A DNA stretch of 64,000 bases from Sneathiella chungangensis. GTDB taxonomy: Bacteria > Pseudomonadota > Alphaproteobacteria > Sneathiellales > Sneathiellaceae. The stretch lies in NCBI RefSeq assembly GCF_009882935.1, contig NZ_WTVA01000001.1, forward strand, positions 820,238-884,237, given 5' to 3'. The position numbers were made by a program, and so were the translations under genes. This document shows, one piece after another, positions 55,768 to 64,000 of the stretch (positions within the stretch are counted from its first letter, which is position 1; the number at the start of each line of letters is the position of its first letter). The notes beneath the pieces were generated by a model, which was not told the DNA's origin, did not search any database, and was given only the letters and a program-made list of their open reading frames with translations.

Positions 55768-56420
55768 CAAATTTTACCCGCCAACTGCAGCCGGTTAAGC
55801 CCCGGCATGCCGCCAGCCTTGTCATCTATGAACAGCGCGCCGATGATCTCTATGTCCTGATGGGCCGTCGATCAAAGGCCCACAGGTTCCTGCCGGATGT
55901 TTATGTTTTTCCGGGGGGCCGCGTGGACCGCGCCGATGCGGCGGTAACGCCACTTGCCCCGCTTGCGCCGGATATCGAGAAAATGCTTTCCCAGCCCGCG
56001 GGCATGGCCCATGCGGTCGCAACGGCGGCCGTGCGCGAAACCCATGAGGAAACCGGCCTGATCATTGGTGATCTTCAGGGCGATCAACTCGTGCCGGACC
56101 TATCACAGCTAGATTTTATTGCCCGCGCCATCACGCCACCAAAAAGTCCCATTCGTTTCAATACGCGTTTTCTCACCGTTGATGCCAAGCATATAACCGG
56201 CGGCGACCTTGGCGGCTCGGGCGAATTAATCGATTTGCACTGGATTCCGTTGTCTGAAACCCATCGTGTCCCGTTGATCGATGTGACGGAGTTCGTCCTT
56301 GATGAGATCGACCGGAAAATCAAGCGGGCCGCAGCGCCTCTGCCTCGCCAGTCCGGCAACGTTCCTGTCTTCACTTATTACAAGGGCAGGCCTTTCATCC
56401 GCAATCACGACAATGGCTGA
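55764..56420 (+). CDS. NUDIX hydrolase, paralogue of the preceding gene
   Basis: A 218-residue NUDIX protein closely similar in layout to its upstream neighbour: AASLVIYEQRADDLYVLMGR, DVYVFPGGRVDRADAAVTP, and the core AVRETHEETGLIIGDL, again with an insertion inside the NUDIX box. The C-terminal GGSGELIDLHWIPLSETHRV parallels GSGELLDLRWVTIKDALNLN in the first. The start codon overlaps the preceding stop (ATGA), and the stop overlaps the following MFS start by eight bases, giving a tightly coupled three-gene unit. Probably arose by tandem duplication. Confidence 0.86.
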   Translation: MTNFTRQLQPVKPRHAASLVIYEQRADDLYVLMGRRSKAHRFLPDVYVFPGGRVDRADAAVTPLAPLAPDIEKMLSQPAGMAHAVATAAVRETHEETGLIIGDLQGDQLVPDLSQLDFIARAITPPKSPIRFNTRFLTVDAKHITGGDLGGSGELIDLHWIPLSETHRVPLIDVTEFVLDEIDRKIKRAAAPLPRQSGNVPVFTYYKGRPFIRNHDNG

Positions 56421-57570
56421 CGCCGCGCTGGTGGATAACCGGCGCGCCCTGATTGCCGTGATTGCCGCTGTGACGGCCATGGCGGTCTCCCTTAGTCTTT
56501 CAATCCCCCTCGTTTCCCTCCTGATGGAGAAGCGGGGCTATGGCAGCGACGTTATCGGCCTCATGGGCGCCCTTCCCGCCCTCTCCTTTCTCCTGGCCTC
56601 TCCGGTCGTGCCGGCCTGTACGCGTGTTGTCGGGTCGGGCAAAATGCTGTGGGGTTCGTTGATACTTGCGGCACTGTCCATCTGGGCACTGTCCTGGTCG
56701 GATAATATCTATTTCTGGTTCTTCCTGCGGCTGATGATCGGCCTGTCGATGGCCGTCCTATTCCTGATCAGCGAAACCTGGCTGAACAAAATCGCTCGCG
56801 AGAAAACCCGCGGCCGGACGATTGCGATCTATATCTCCTCCATGACTTGCGGCTTCGCCTTTGGTCCGGTGCTGATCAACTTCCTCGGCGCCGAGGGGAG
56901 CCTGCCGTTCATCGTCTCCAGCCTGATTGTCATGAGTGCTGGCTTCGCCTTTCTGATCGTCGGCGACCGATTCCCCGACCTTGGCGAGAAGAGCAGCTAT
57001 TCCATTTTTTCCTTCATAAAGATCGCCCCGATGATCAGCGCCGCGACCCTCCTCGTTGCCTTCTTTGATGGCTCCGTTCTAACGCTCCTTCCGGTATATG
57101 GCGTCAAGAATGGACAGGCGCTGGAAATGGCGGTGCTGATGACAAGCGCCCTGCTCGCCGGGAACATCCTGCTACAGCTACCCATCGGCTGGCTGGCGGA
57201 CCGGTTTGACCGGACCAAGGTGATTCTCGGCTGTGGTATCGTCGGGGTGCTTGGCGCACTGATCCTGCCCTTCGTCGTACTGGAGCCTTATCTCCTGTGG
57301 CCGCTCCTTGTTATCTGGGGCGGCGGGGTTGTTGGTACCTATACCATTGCCCTTGTCGTGATGGGTCAGGTCTTCAAGGGCGGCGATCTGATCACGGCGA
57401 CGGCAGCAGTCGGCATGCTCTGGGGGCTTGGCAGCCTGTTCGGACCGGTTTTGGCCGGCGTGGCGATGGAGGTCGTTAAACCCCATGGCATGCCCCTGAC
57501 ATTCGCCGCGGCGTGCCTATTGTTCGTGCTGGTGGCCGCCAGTCACCTGCGCCGATCTCGCAAAGCCTAA
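56413..57570 (+). CDS. MFS transporter, YcaD-like
   Basis: A 385-residue major facilitator with about twelve hydrophobic segments. Motifs include AVSLSLSIPLVSLLMEKRGY, the signature VLFLISETWLNKIAREKTRG typical of YcaD-type transporters, and the second-half loop LPIGWLADRFDRTKVILGCG. The ATG at 56413 lies eight bases before the stop of the upstream NUDIX gene. Its substrate is unknown; genetic coupling with two NUDIX hydrolases suggests export or uptake of a nucleotide-related or toxic compound, which is only an inference. Confidence 0.85.
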   Translation: MADAALVDNRRALIAVIAAVTAMAVSLSLSIPLVSLLMEKRGYGSDVIGLMGALPALSFLLASPVVPACTRVVGSGKMLWGSLILAALSIWALSWSDNIYFWFFLRLMIGLSMAVLFLISETWLNKIAREKTRGRTIAIYISSMTCGFAFGPVLINFLGAEGSLPFIVSSLIVMSAGFAFLIVGDRFPDLGEKSSYSIFSFIKIAPMISAATLLVAFFDGSVLTLLPVYGVKNGQALEMAVLMTSALLAGNILLQLPIGWLADRFDRTKVILGCGIVGVLGALILPFVVLEPYLLWPLLVIWGGGVVGTYTIALVVMGQVFKGGDLITATAAVGMLWGLGSLFGPVLAGVAMEVVKPHGMPLTFAAACLLFVLVAASHLRRSRKA

Positions 57571-57682
57571 AAAAAGCGAATTTTCCAAGCATCCGCTTGA
57601 CTTCGCGGAATAAATCCGTATTTTCCGGGCTTCGATCATTATTTTTGCCCGCGCTGACGCGGGAACGACTGGAGTTTCGGAC

Positions 57683-57850
57683 ATGGCTAAGCCGACAACA
57701 TTGAAAATCAGGCTGGTAAGCACTGCGGACACGGGGTTCTTCTACGTGACGAAGAAAAACCCGCGCACATTGACGGAAAAAATGGTCGTACGCAAATATG
57801 ATCCCGTTGCGCGCAAGCATGTGGAATTCAAGGAAGCCAAGATCAAATAG
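57683..57850 (+). CDS. rpmG: 50S ribosomal protein L33
   Basis: A 55-residue ribosomal protein: [20 protein letters not shown], then [20 protein letters not shown], ending [15 protein letters not shown]. It lacks the two Cys pairs of zinc-binding L33, so this is the zinc-independent form usual in alphaproteobacteria. GGAG lies a few bases before the ATG. A terminator hairpin follows 23 bases after the stop. The convergent pleD gene ends just beyond, an order conserved in related genomes as far as I recall. Confidence 0.95.
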   Translation: MAKPTTLKIRLVSTADTGFFYVTKKNPRTLTEKMVVRKYDPVARKHVEFKEAKIK

Positions 57851-57873
57851 CCTCTGCAGGCTGTAAAGAAATC

Positions 57874-57898
57874 AGGCCGCTTTTCAGCGGCCTTTTTT
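57874..57898 (+). terminator. rho-independent terminator after rpmG
   Basis: Stem AGGCCGC (57874-57880) and GCGGCCT (57887-57893), loop TTTTCA, followed by six T residues (57893-57898). Confidence 0.92.
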
Positions 57899-57919
57899 AT
57901 TGGAAATTCAGGTCGGGTT

Positions 57920-59329
57920 CTAGCGCGCGGCAACGCCTTGCGCTTTTTCGAAAACCTCGACATTGGCGGGCGCGGCGACAACCCGGTTCCGCCCGTCGCG
58001 CTTCGCCTTGTACAGCGCCTCGTCCGCCCGCTTGAGGAGGCTTTCGGAATCTTCCTTCTCCCGCGATACCGTGACACCGATGGAGCAGGTGAGATCGAGA
58101 ACAACCCCTCCGTTGCTGGCCGAGAATTGTTTCTCCGCGATCTGCCGGCGCAGGCGTTCCGCGACGCCGGAGGCGACCGATAGATCGGTATCGGGCATGA
58201 CGACAACGAATTCCTCGCCGCCGTAGCGGCAGGCAAGGTCGATTCCCCGCACGCTGGTGCCGATCCGGCAGGAAAATTCCTTGATGACATCATCGCCGAC
58301 ATCATGGCCGTGCGTGTCATTCACATTCTTGAAGAAATCGATATCCATGATCAGCACGCAGACCGGCTTGTAGTCCATTTTCGCGCGCTGCAACATGGCG
58401 TCCAGATGGTTCGACATATAGCGACGATTATACAGCCCGGTCAGGCTGTCGGTCACCGCCAGCTCCATGCTGCGGTGGAAATTATGGCGAAGGCGGTCCT
58501 GATACTGCTTGCGGAGGATCTGCGTCCGGGTCCGCACGATCAGTTCGTTCGTGTCGATGGGCCGCATGACATAGTCATTGATACCGATATCCATGCCCTT
58601 CAGCAGCTTGTCCTTGTCCGATTCATCAACGAGGGTCAGGATCGGCAGTTGCCGCGTCTCCTCGAAGCTCCGGATCTTGGAGCAGAGCCGCAGCGGGTCA
58701 TAGGTCGCGGAATCGAGGCTGATGACGGCAAGGTCATAATCGCCGCCGCGCAGCAGAACCTGCGCTTCCTCCATGTTCGGCTCCAGCGTGATGTCATAGG
58801 TTTCCGCGTAGATTTCCTTCATCATGCGGACGGAATATTCATTATCGTCGATCACCAGGATACGGGCCCGCTGGATCGCCTCCTCCTTGCGGTCGGACAT
58901 GCTGATGACGCCGAGCTCGGAACTGGTTTCCTCGCGCAGGCGGAATTCATCCATCATCATCTTGAGCCGCAGGAGAGACTTGACGCGCGCAAACAGCGCC
59001 AAATCGTCGACCGGCTTGGTGAGAAAGTCATCCGCCCCGGATTCCAGCCCCTGCACGCGGTCGGCCGCTTCACTCAGCGCCGTGACCATGATGACCGGGA
59101 TATGCGCCGTGCGTTGATCGGCCTTGAGACGGCGGCAGACTTCGAAGCCATCCATCTGCGGCATCATCACATCGAGCAGGATCAGGTCCGGCAGCTGTTC
59201 TTCGGCGATTTTAAGCGCATCGGCGCCGTTATAGGCGGTCACTACGTCGTAATACTCGACGGACAATTTTGCCTCGAGAATTTTAACATTCGGAATGACG
59301 TCGTCGACGACCAGGATGCGTGCAGACAT
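57920..59329 (-). CDS. pleD: PleD-type response regulator / diguanylate cyclase
   Basis: A 469-residue protein with two receiver domains and a C-terminal GGDEF domain. The first receiver has Asp53 in LPDLILLDVMMPQMDG; the second (ILVIDDNEYSVRMMKEIYAE) has no comparable phospho-acceptor surroundings (AVISLDSATYD). The cyclase domain carries TDSLTGLYNRRYMSNHLDAM and CRYGGEEFVVVMPDTDLS, with an RxxD inhibitory site (RGID) just before. Phosphorylation would promote dimerisation and c-di-GMP synthesis in polar development and motility. It lies three bases after divK on the same strand. Confidence 0.94.
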   Translation of the reverse strand: MSARILVVDDVIPNVKILEAKLSVEYYDVVTAYNGADALKIAEEQLPDLILLDVMMPQMDGFEVCRRLKADQRTAHIPVIMVTALSEAADRVQGLESGADDFLTKPVDDLALFARVKSLLRLKMMMDEFRLREETSSELGVISMSDRKEEAIQRARILVIDDNEYSVRMMKEIYAETYDITLEPNMEEAQVLLRGGDYDLAVISLDSATYDPLRLCSKIRSFEETRQLPILTLVDESDKDKLLKGMDIGINDYVMRPIDTNELIVRTRTQILRKQYQDRLRHNFHRSMELAVTDSLTGLYNRRYMSNHLDAMLQRAKMDYKPVCVLIMDIDFFKNVNDTHGHDVGDDVIKEFSCRIGTSVRGIDLACRYGGEEFVVVMPDTDLSVASGVAERLRRQIAEKQFSASNGGVVLDLTCSIGVTVSREKEDSESLLKRADEALYKAKRDGRNRVVAAPANVEVFEKAQGVAAR

Positions 59330-59332
59330 AAT

Positions 59333-59695
59333 CTAGCTCAGAAACTCTTTGACTGTTTCGAGGAAATTCCCGACGGAGATCGGCTTTGCGATATATGCTT
59401 CACAGCCCCCCTCGCGAATTTTTTCTTCGTCCCCCTTCATGGCGAAGGCGGTAACGGCGATGACGGGAATCGACTTCAATGCCTCGTCTTCTTTAATCCA
59501 TTTCGTTACTTCCAGACCGGAAACCTCTGGCAACTGGATGTCCATCAGGATCAGATCCGGTGAATGCTCCCTTGCGAGACTCAATGCTTCCATGCCATCT
59601 TTTGTCTGGATGGTGTTATATCCATGTGCATCCAGAAGATCATGGAACAACTTCATATTTAAGTCGTTATCTTCGACAATCAATACTGTCTTCAT
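59333..59695 (-). CDS. divK: single-domain response regulator DivK
   Basis: A 120-residue receiver domain: [20 protein letters not shown] with the acidic pocket, phospho-acceptor Asp52 in [14 protein letters not shown], the conserved Thr/Ala in [14 protein letters not shown] and the Lys in [14 protein letters not shown]. DivK controls DivJ/PleC kinase activity and thereby CtrA in the alphaproteobacterial cell cycle. The immediate downstream pleD gene confirms the assignment. The 172-base divergent spacer to the DUF3572 gene is AT-rich, without a clear CtrA box. Confidence 0.95.
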   Translation of the reverse strand: MKTVLIVEDNDLNMKLFHDLLDAHGYNTIQTKDGMEALSLAREHSPDLILMDIQLPEVSGLEVTKWIKEDEALKSIPVIAVTAFAMKGDEEKIREGGCEAYIAKPISVGNFLETVKEFLS

Positions 59696-59867
59696 TTTCT
59701 GCCCGTTCAGTTCAAAAGTTCAAACACCAGTGCGAAGCCGCTTTTTCGCGTCTCAAACAGCTTCAACATTTCAATTTCCGGCGCTTGAGACTATCATTCG
59801 TATCCAATAAACAGAAATATGTTTAATTTTCCCTTACTGAATACGTCTTCTGGACAGATAAAGTGTC

Positions 59868-60143
59868 ATGGACCGCGAAAAATCTGAAATAATTGCCCTC
59901 GAGGCGCTGACATTCATTGCCGCAAAGGAAAAAACATTGAGTTGGATGATGGCCGAAACAGGCATTAATCCCGCGGATCTCGCCACTTCGGCGGGAAGCG
60001 CGGAAATTCTAGCCGGCGTGCTTGATTTCCTGCTCAATCATGAAGACATCCTGATCGATTTCTGCACTGAAACCAATATTGACGCCAGAAGCCCGGCCCA
60101 GGCACGCCGGTTCTTTCCCGGCGCGCCAACGGAGGATTATTGA
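59868..60143 (+). CDS. DUF3572 family protein
   Basis: A 91-residue, mostly helical protein: EIIALEALTFIAAKEKTLSW, MMAETGINPADLATSAGSAE and ILAGVLDFLLNHEDILIDFC. This is the alphaproteobacterial DUF3572 family, of unknown function. It has no signal or membrane segment. It begins a plus-strand unit with the HAD-like gene and dinB, spaced by two and ten bases, and is divergent from divK. A conserved position next to divK-pleD and dinB is common. Confidence 0.88.
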   Translation: MDREKSEIIALEALTFIAAKEKTLSWMMAETGINPADLATSAGSAEILAGVLDFLLNHEDILIDFCTETNIDARSPAQARRFFPGAPTEDY

Positions 60144-60145
60144 CA

Positions 60146-60817
60146 ATGTTTACCGGCATCCATGACGAGGTGCGGCCCCAGCTCGAAACGCTGGCCCTCG
60201 ATCCGGCGCGCCCGCTCGTCATCACGGATGCGGACGAGGTGCTCTTCAATTTCATGATCGGGCTTGAGGATTTTCTCGGCTCGCTCGATCTGTATTTCGA
60301 CTGGTCCTCCTTCGCCCTGACCGGCAATATCCGCCGCATCGCCGACAAGGAGCCGATCGACCAGGCAGAGGTCGGCGCGATGCTCTCCGACTTTTTCGAT
60401 CAGCGCTGCGCGGGGCTGCCGGCGGTGGAGGGCGCGGCGGAAGGCCTCGCCGCCCTCAGCGAGCATGCGCAAATCGTGGTGCTGAGCAATGTGCCGCCGA
60501 GATACGCCGCGAAGAGACGCAAGGGCCTCCGGGAAAAGGGAATGGACTTCCCGCTGATCGCCAATGTCGGCAGCAAGGGACAGGTGGTCCGCTACCTGAC
60601 GCACAAGCTGGAGGCACCCGCCTATTTCATCGACGACATCCCGCATAACCACAGCTCGGTCAATGAGCATGCCGCGCATGTGCACCGGCTCCACTATATC
60701 GCCGACACCCGCCTCTCGAAGCTTCTCGGACCGGCGGAGCACAGCCATACCCGGCTCTACAGCTGGCCGGAGATCAGCGACCATATCATCCGGCATATCG
60801 GGACGGGCGACGTTTGA
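60146..60817 (+). CDS. HAD-like hydrolase family protein
   Basis: A 223-residue protein with HAD motifs: motif I LVITDADEVLFNF (nucleophile Asp in DAD), motif II VVLSNVPPRY, the lysine region VGSKGQVVRYL and motif III YFIDDIPHNHSSV. The large central insertion is a helical cap. A phosphatase or related role is likely, substrate unknown. The ATG at 60146 has GGAGG 10 bases upstream and avoids overlap with the preceding stop; a TTG at 60140 is an alternative. dinB begins ten bases after its stop. Confidence 0.78.
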   Translation: MFTGIHDEVRPQLETLALDPARPLVITDADEVLFNFMIGLEDFLGSLDLYFDWSSFALTGNIRRIADKEPIDQAEVGAMLSDFFDQRCAGLPAVEGAAEGLAALSEHAQIVVLSNVPPRYAAKRRKGLREKGMDFPLIANVGSKGQVVRYLTHKLEAPAYFIDDIPHNHSSVNEHAAHVHRLHYIADTRLSKLLGPAEHSHTRLYSWPEISDHIIRHIGTGDV

Positions 60818-60827
60818 GGGTGATGAC

Positions 60828-62105
60828 ATGGCGAGCCTCTGCCGCAATTGCCTGACGATACTGGAGGAGGCGAGCCCGGCTGCCGACAAGCGCTGCTCCC
60901 ATTGCCGCTCGCCACGGGTGCTGCGGCATGCGGAACTGTTCGAGCTAACCATCGCCCATGTCGATTGCGATGCCTTCTATGCGGCGGTGGAGAAGCGCGA
61001 CAATCCGGAACTGCGCGCGAAAGCACTGATCATCTCCCACGACAGCGCGCGCAGCGTCGTCTCGACCTGCTGCTACATCGCGCGGATGTCCGGCGTGCGC
61101 TCGGCAATGCCGCTGTTCAAGGCGAAACGGCTCTGCCCGGACGCCGTGATCATCCCGCCGAACATGGCGAAATACGCCGCCGTCAGCCGCGAAATTCGCG
61201 CCGTTTTCGACCGGTTGACGCCGGATGTCGAACCCCTGTCACTGGATGAGGCCTTTCTCGACCTTTCAGGCACTGAAAAACTGCATCATCGCAACGCGGC
61301 GCAGTCGCTGGCCTGGCTCGCCCGGGAAATCGAGGAAAAAGTCGGAATCACCGTATCGGTCGGGCTCAGCTACAACAAGTACCTCGCCAAGCTCGCCTCC
61401 GATCTCGATAAGCCCAACGGGTTTGCCGTCATCGGCCGGGCGGAAGCGAAGGAATTTCTCGCGCGCCGCCCCGTCAGCGATATCTGGGGCGTCGGCAAGG
61501 CATTGGGCCGCAAGCTCGCCGCCGAAGGCATCACGACCATCGGCCAGCTCCAGCATCGGGAGAAGGCGGAGCTGGTCGCCCGTTACGGCGTCATGGGCGG
61601 TCGCCTCTATCATCTCTCGCGCGGCGAGGACAGCCGCCGGGTCGAGCCGGACCAGCGCGCGAAAAGCATCTCGGCGGAGACCACCTTCAGCACCGATATC
61701 GGCGAGATCGACGTGCTGCTCGCCCGTCTCTGGCCGCTTTGCGAAAAGGTATCGAGCCGGCTCAAGAAATCCGGCAAGGCCGGCAAGACGATCACGCTGA
61801 AACTCAAGACCGGGGATTTCAAAACGATCACCCGGAGCCATACCCTCGGCCAGCCGACGCAGCTTGCCGAAACCCTCTACAAGGCGGTGCGCCCGCTGCT
61901 TGAAAAAGCCGCCCCGAACCATGACTTTCGCCTGATCGGTGTGGGGATCAGCAGCTTCGGCGATATCGAGGATGCCGACCGGCCCGACCTTCTGAGCGGC
62001 GCGTCGGGTCATGACAAGGAGGTCGAGGCAGCGATCGAAAAGCTTCGCAACAAGTTCGGCGATACCGTCATCGCCAAGGGACGCGGGCTTGCCGGAAAGC
62101 ACTGA
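60828..62105 (+). CDS. dinB: DNA polymerase IV with N-terminal zinc ribbon
   Basis: A 425-residue Y-family translesion polymerase. An N-terminal CxxC...CxxC element (Cys5, Cys8, Cys23, Cys26) precedes the palm, whose catalytic acids are in IAHVDCDAFYAAVEKRDNP and PLSLDEAFLDLSGTEKL. The thumb and little-finger domains include IWGVGKALGRKLAAEGI and SISAETTFSTDIGE. The ATG at 60828 is chosen because it gives the zinc-ribbon form known in alphaproteobacteria. It ends the DUF3572-HAD-dinB unit and is convergent with the M48 peptidase gene. Confidence 0.93.
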   Translation: MASLCRNCLTILEEASPAADKRCSHCRSPRVLRHAELFELTIAHVDCDAFYAAVEKRDNPELRAKALIISHDSARSVVSTCCYIARMSGVRSAMPLFKAKRLCPDAVIIPPNMAKYAAVSREIRAVFDRLTPDVEPLSLDEAFLDLSGTEKLHHRNAAQSLAWLAREIEEKVGITVSVGLSYNKYLAKLASDLDKPNGFAVIGRAEAKEFLARRPVSDIWGVGKALGRKLAAEGITTIGQLQHREKAELVARYGVMGGRLYHLSRGEDSRRVEPDQRAKSISAETTFSTDIGEIDVLLARLWPLCEKVSSRLKKSGKAGKTITLKLKTGDFKTITRSHTLGQPTQLAETLYKAVRPLLEKAAPNHDFRLIGVGISSFGDIEDADRPDLLSGASGHDKEVEAAIEKLRNKFGDTVIAKGRGLAGKH

Positions 62106-62108
62106 CGG

Positions 62109-63203
62109 CTAGCCGCAGTAGCCCCGGAGCGTGGTCCAGTCCTCATCACTCAGCGCCGCGCCCCCTGTTTTTCCAGCGGCGCGGAGAGTTTCGATCCGCT
62201 CGTCAAAGCCGGGATGGCTGTCGAGAAAGGACAGGAAGCCCGATGACGGGGTCTGCTTGGCCAGTTTTTCCATGAGCGGCACCATCGGCGAGATGTCATA
62301 GCCCGCGGCCTGCATCCGCTCGATGGCCGAGCGGTCGGCCTCGCGTTCGAAATCGCGGCTATAGCCCGAGCCGACCGTCATCTGACCCAGCGTCGCGAGG
62401 AGGGTGCCGCCCGACACATCGCCGAGCAGCAGGCTGAATATCGTCGCCACCCCGGCGTTGGTAACGAACAGCCGCATCGGGTGGTTATGGTCCGCATGGG
62501 CGATCTCATGGGCGAGAACGGCGGAGAAGCCGTTGGGATGGTCGGAAATGTCGAAAAGGCCGGAGAATATCATCAACTGGCCGCCCGGCAGCGCGAAGGC
62601 GTTCGCCTGTTTCGTCTTGACGACCGTAATCTTGCGGACCGGGTTTTCCTCACCGTCCGCGGCGGCAAGCGCCGTCACCAGCCGTTCCAGCACCGCCTCC
62701 GCCGCCGGGTTCCTGCAGACCACGGCCTCCGCCTTGGTCCCGTCCTCGCGGGCGATGGCCTTGATAAAGATATCCCGTGTCTCCTGCCCGATCTGCGCCT
62801 GCGTCTCCGTCGGGATCAGATAGGCGATCTGCCAGGCAAGCAGCGGCAGGACGACCGTGAAAATGACGATGACGGCCACCACCGCCCCGCCGCCCCAGTA
62901 GAGATAGGGTTTCCACCAGCCGGCCGGACCGCCGCGCCTTTTGTGAAGATGCGGGCAGAGGCGGCGCAAGACGTCGATGAACGCGACATCGGTGATGATC
63001 AGCCGCGCATCCTCATGATCAAGCGAAAGGTTCAGTTCATCATCGCGCGTCGGGCGGTTCTCGTCATACAGCTCGCTAACCGGCCAGTCGCCCAGCAACG
63101 CGCCCTCCGTATCATGGATGAACAGCTGTCCGTCGGCGAGGGTGAGAAAGACGTCCCTCGCCTTGGCGGCTTTACCATCAAATAAGCGGGCGGCGACGGC
63201 CAT
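62109..63203 (-). CDS. M48 family metallopeptidase, membrane-bound
   Basis: A 364-residue zinc protease. The first ~95 residues form a small soluble domain (LFDGKAAKARDVFLTLADGQ), followed by one strong membrane segment (YWGGGAVVAVIVIFTVVLPL). The peptidase domain has the HExxH zinc motif in VLAHEIAHADHNHP and a third ligand in the DFEREADRSAIERM helix, with FALPGGQLMIFSGLFD upstream as in other M48 enzymes. It probably faces the periplasm and degrades misfolded envelope proteins. It lies three bases after the DUF898 gene and is likely co-transcribed. Confidence 0.9.
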   Translation of the reverse strand: MAVAARLFDGKAAKARDVFLTLADGQLFIHDTEGALLGDWPVSELYDENRPTRDDELNLSLDHEDARLIITDVAFIDVLRRLCPHLHKRRGGPAGWWKPYLYWGGGAVVAVIVIFTVVLPLLAWQIAYLIPTETQAQIGQETRDIFIKAIAREDGTKAEAVVCRNPAAEAVLERLVTALAAADGEENPVRKITVVKTKQANAFALPGGQLMIFSGLFDISDHPNGFSAVLAHEIAHADHNHPMRLFVTNAGVATIFSLLLGDVSGGTLLATLGQMTVGSGYSRDFEREADRSAIERMQAAGYDISPMVPLMEKLAKQTPSSGFLSFLDSHPGFDERIETLRAAGKTGGAALSDEDWTTLRGYCG

Positions 63204-63206
63204 GGA

Positions 63207-64000
63207 TCAGAAGGCCCCCACATCCATGGCATCGGCGAACCCCTCGCCATATTTCGGCGAATTCACCGAACTTGCCGCGGTTTCCTCGAATACGTCCAGA
63301 TTCTCGATCTCCGTCGTCTCGCAGATTTTCCGGACGATCGGCACCAGCAAAAAGAGGGTGTAGAGAATATCCATGCCGATGAGGAGGAAAATGAAAAGGA
63401 CAAAGGGCAGGACGACCGCCGCGGCTTTCTGCCAGTAGATTATCGCGCCGAAAAAGCCGCCGACGACAAGCAGGCTGACAAGCATCAGTCCCATCATGAC
63501 GGCGAAGATCAACAGGACCGACCGGACGCTCAGCCGGGAGGAGAAACGCGCGCCGTTGAAGGTGGTCTTGCCGACAAGATAGCGGAATTCCCATATCCGG
63601 GTGACGAAGGAAAATATTGTCATCGTGGCAAACAGGATAACACCGGCAAGAACGAGTTTGACCACCCCTTCCCCGCTCCCGCTCTTCGCCGTTTTCACCT
63701 GGCCTGTTTCCGCCGCCATCAGTGCCTCCATCGAGAGGTCGATCGCACCGGAGGTCGCAACAAAGACCATCGCGGCGACGGCGACCAGCTGCGCGATCAG
63801 GATGGCCGGCCAGTAGAGCCGGTACAGATCGCCGGTGCTACCGCTGTAGGTGAATTGCCCGTCGCCGAAATGGGTGTTGTTGAGCTGGTAATTCAGCCGG
63901 TAGGCCTGCAGCCAGGGATAGGCCCAGCCGAGCGTTACAAGGGCAACGAAGGACCGCAGGAGGACATTCAGCGCATAGCGGATCGCGCTGCCCGACAGGT
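63207..64000 (-). CDS. DUF898 / YjgN-like membrane protein (5' end outside window)
   Basis: An incomplete gene whose visible part runs to the window end. The strand-encoded segment near 63800-63990 reads GWAYPWLQAYRLNYQLNNTH, then FGDGQFTYSGSTGDLYRLYW, a motif of DUF898/YjgN proteins that recurs in altered form downstream (IWEFRYLVGKTTFNGARFSS). Several hydrophobic segments are visible (VLLIFAVMMGLMLVSLLVVG, VVLPFVLFIFLLIGMDILYT). The role is unknown; the family is often paired with an M48 peptidase, as here, three bases upstream of it. Confidence 0.88.
   Translation of the reverse strand, partial: LSGSAIRYALNVLLRSFVALVTLGWAYPWLQAYRLNYQLNNTHFGDGQFTYSGSTGDLYRLYWPAILIAQLVAVAAMVFVATSGAIDLSMEALMAAETGQVKTAKSGSGEGVVKLVLAGVILFATMTIFSFVTRIWEFRYLVGKTTFNGARFSSRLSVRSVLLIFAVMMGLMLVSLLVVGGFFGAIIYWQKAAAVVLPFVLFIFLLIGMDILYTLFLLVPIVRKICETTEIENLDVFEETAASSVNSPKYGEGFADAMDVGAF

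Noticed and set aside
59823-59837. TTAA-N7-TTAC between divK and the DUF3572 gene as a CtrA box
   Set aside because: The second half departs from TTAA and the flanking bases do not match; too weak in AT-rich DNA.

Overview
The window is a stretch of chromosome from an alphaproteobacterium with fairly high GC. Lineage markers are a Ros/MucR-type regulator, an adjacent divK-pleD pair followed by rpmG, a gatCAB amidotransferase operon, a PyrB/PyrC' pair, a zinc-ribbon DinB, DUF3572 and DUF6898 proteins, and a bacterial Asp/Glu leucyltransferase (Bpt). Free-living marine or soil groups near Rhodospirillales/Sneathiellales fit best, but I cannot name the genus. No rRNA, tRNA, CRISPR array, transposase or integrase was seen.

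Layout. 1-3 kb: MucR-like regulator, DUF6898 protein, glutaryl-CoA dehydrogenase, SDR. 3-7.4 kb: an AT-richer accessory segment with an acyl-CoA desaturase divergent from an ArsR-type regulator, an alpha/beta hydrolase, a Cys-rich ArsR plus DUF6428-type pair, a truncated second copy of the hydrolase 5' end, and an Abi_alpha-type (DUF4393) gene. 7.4-15.8 kb: acyl-CoA and valine catabolism (crotonase, 3-hydroxyisobutyryl-CoA hydrolase, isobutyryl-CoA dehydrogenase, 3-hydroxyisobutyrate dehydrogenase-like) around hemB, a cystathionine gamma-synthase-like enzyme and a CAP protein. 16-18 kb: MotA/MotB stator. 18-24.6 kb: membrane methyltransferase, MFS carrier, RDD protein, PuuB-like oxidase, SLC13 permease, Bpt. 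24.7-32.1 kb: a TakP-like TRAP transporter with unusually large membrane subunits, divergent from a second TRAP permease pair that has no binding protein. 32-37.6 kb: bioY, acyl-CoA ligase, parC, recO. 37.7-39.8 kb: second accessory patch, with a possible FNR box and 43-aa membrane peptide, a GyrI-like protein, a truncated second copy of the gatB 3' end and a His-rich protein. 39.9-57.9 kb: housekeeping genes gatBAC, ruvX, pyrB-pyrC', plsY, dprA, topA, rnr, then FkbM methyltransferase, DUF983, two NUDIX genes, MFS and rpmG. 57.9-64 kb: divK-pleD, DUF3572-HAD-dinB, M48 peptidase and a DUF898 membrane protein cut by the window end.

The most unusual material is in the two accessory patches. Both are bracketed by a partial duplicate of a neighbouring gene (hydrolase 5' end; gatB 3' end), which suggests acquisition or rearrangement that rebuilt the target gene. 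Other notable signals are a 24-bp palindrome upstream of the valine-catabolism genes that has a degenerate match upstream of bioY, a pair of TTAGCTAA palindromes 42 bp apart between the desaturase and its ArsR neighbour, a TRAP large permease with a C-terminal helical extension of about 330 residues, and a dihydroorotase homologue that has lost catalytic residues.
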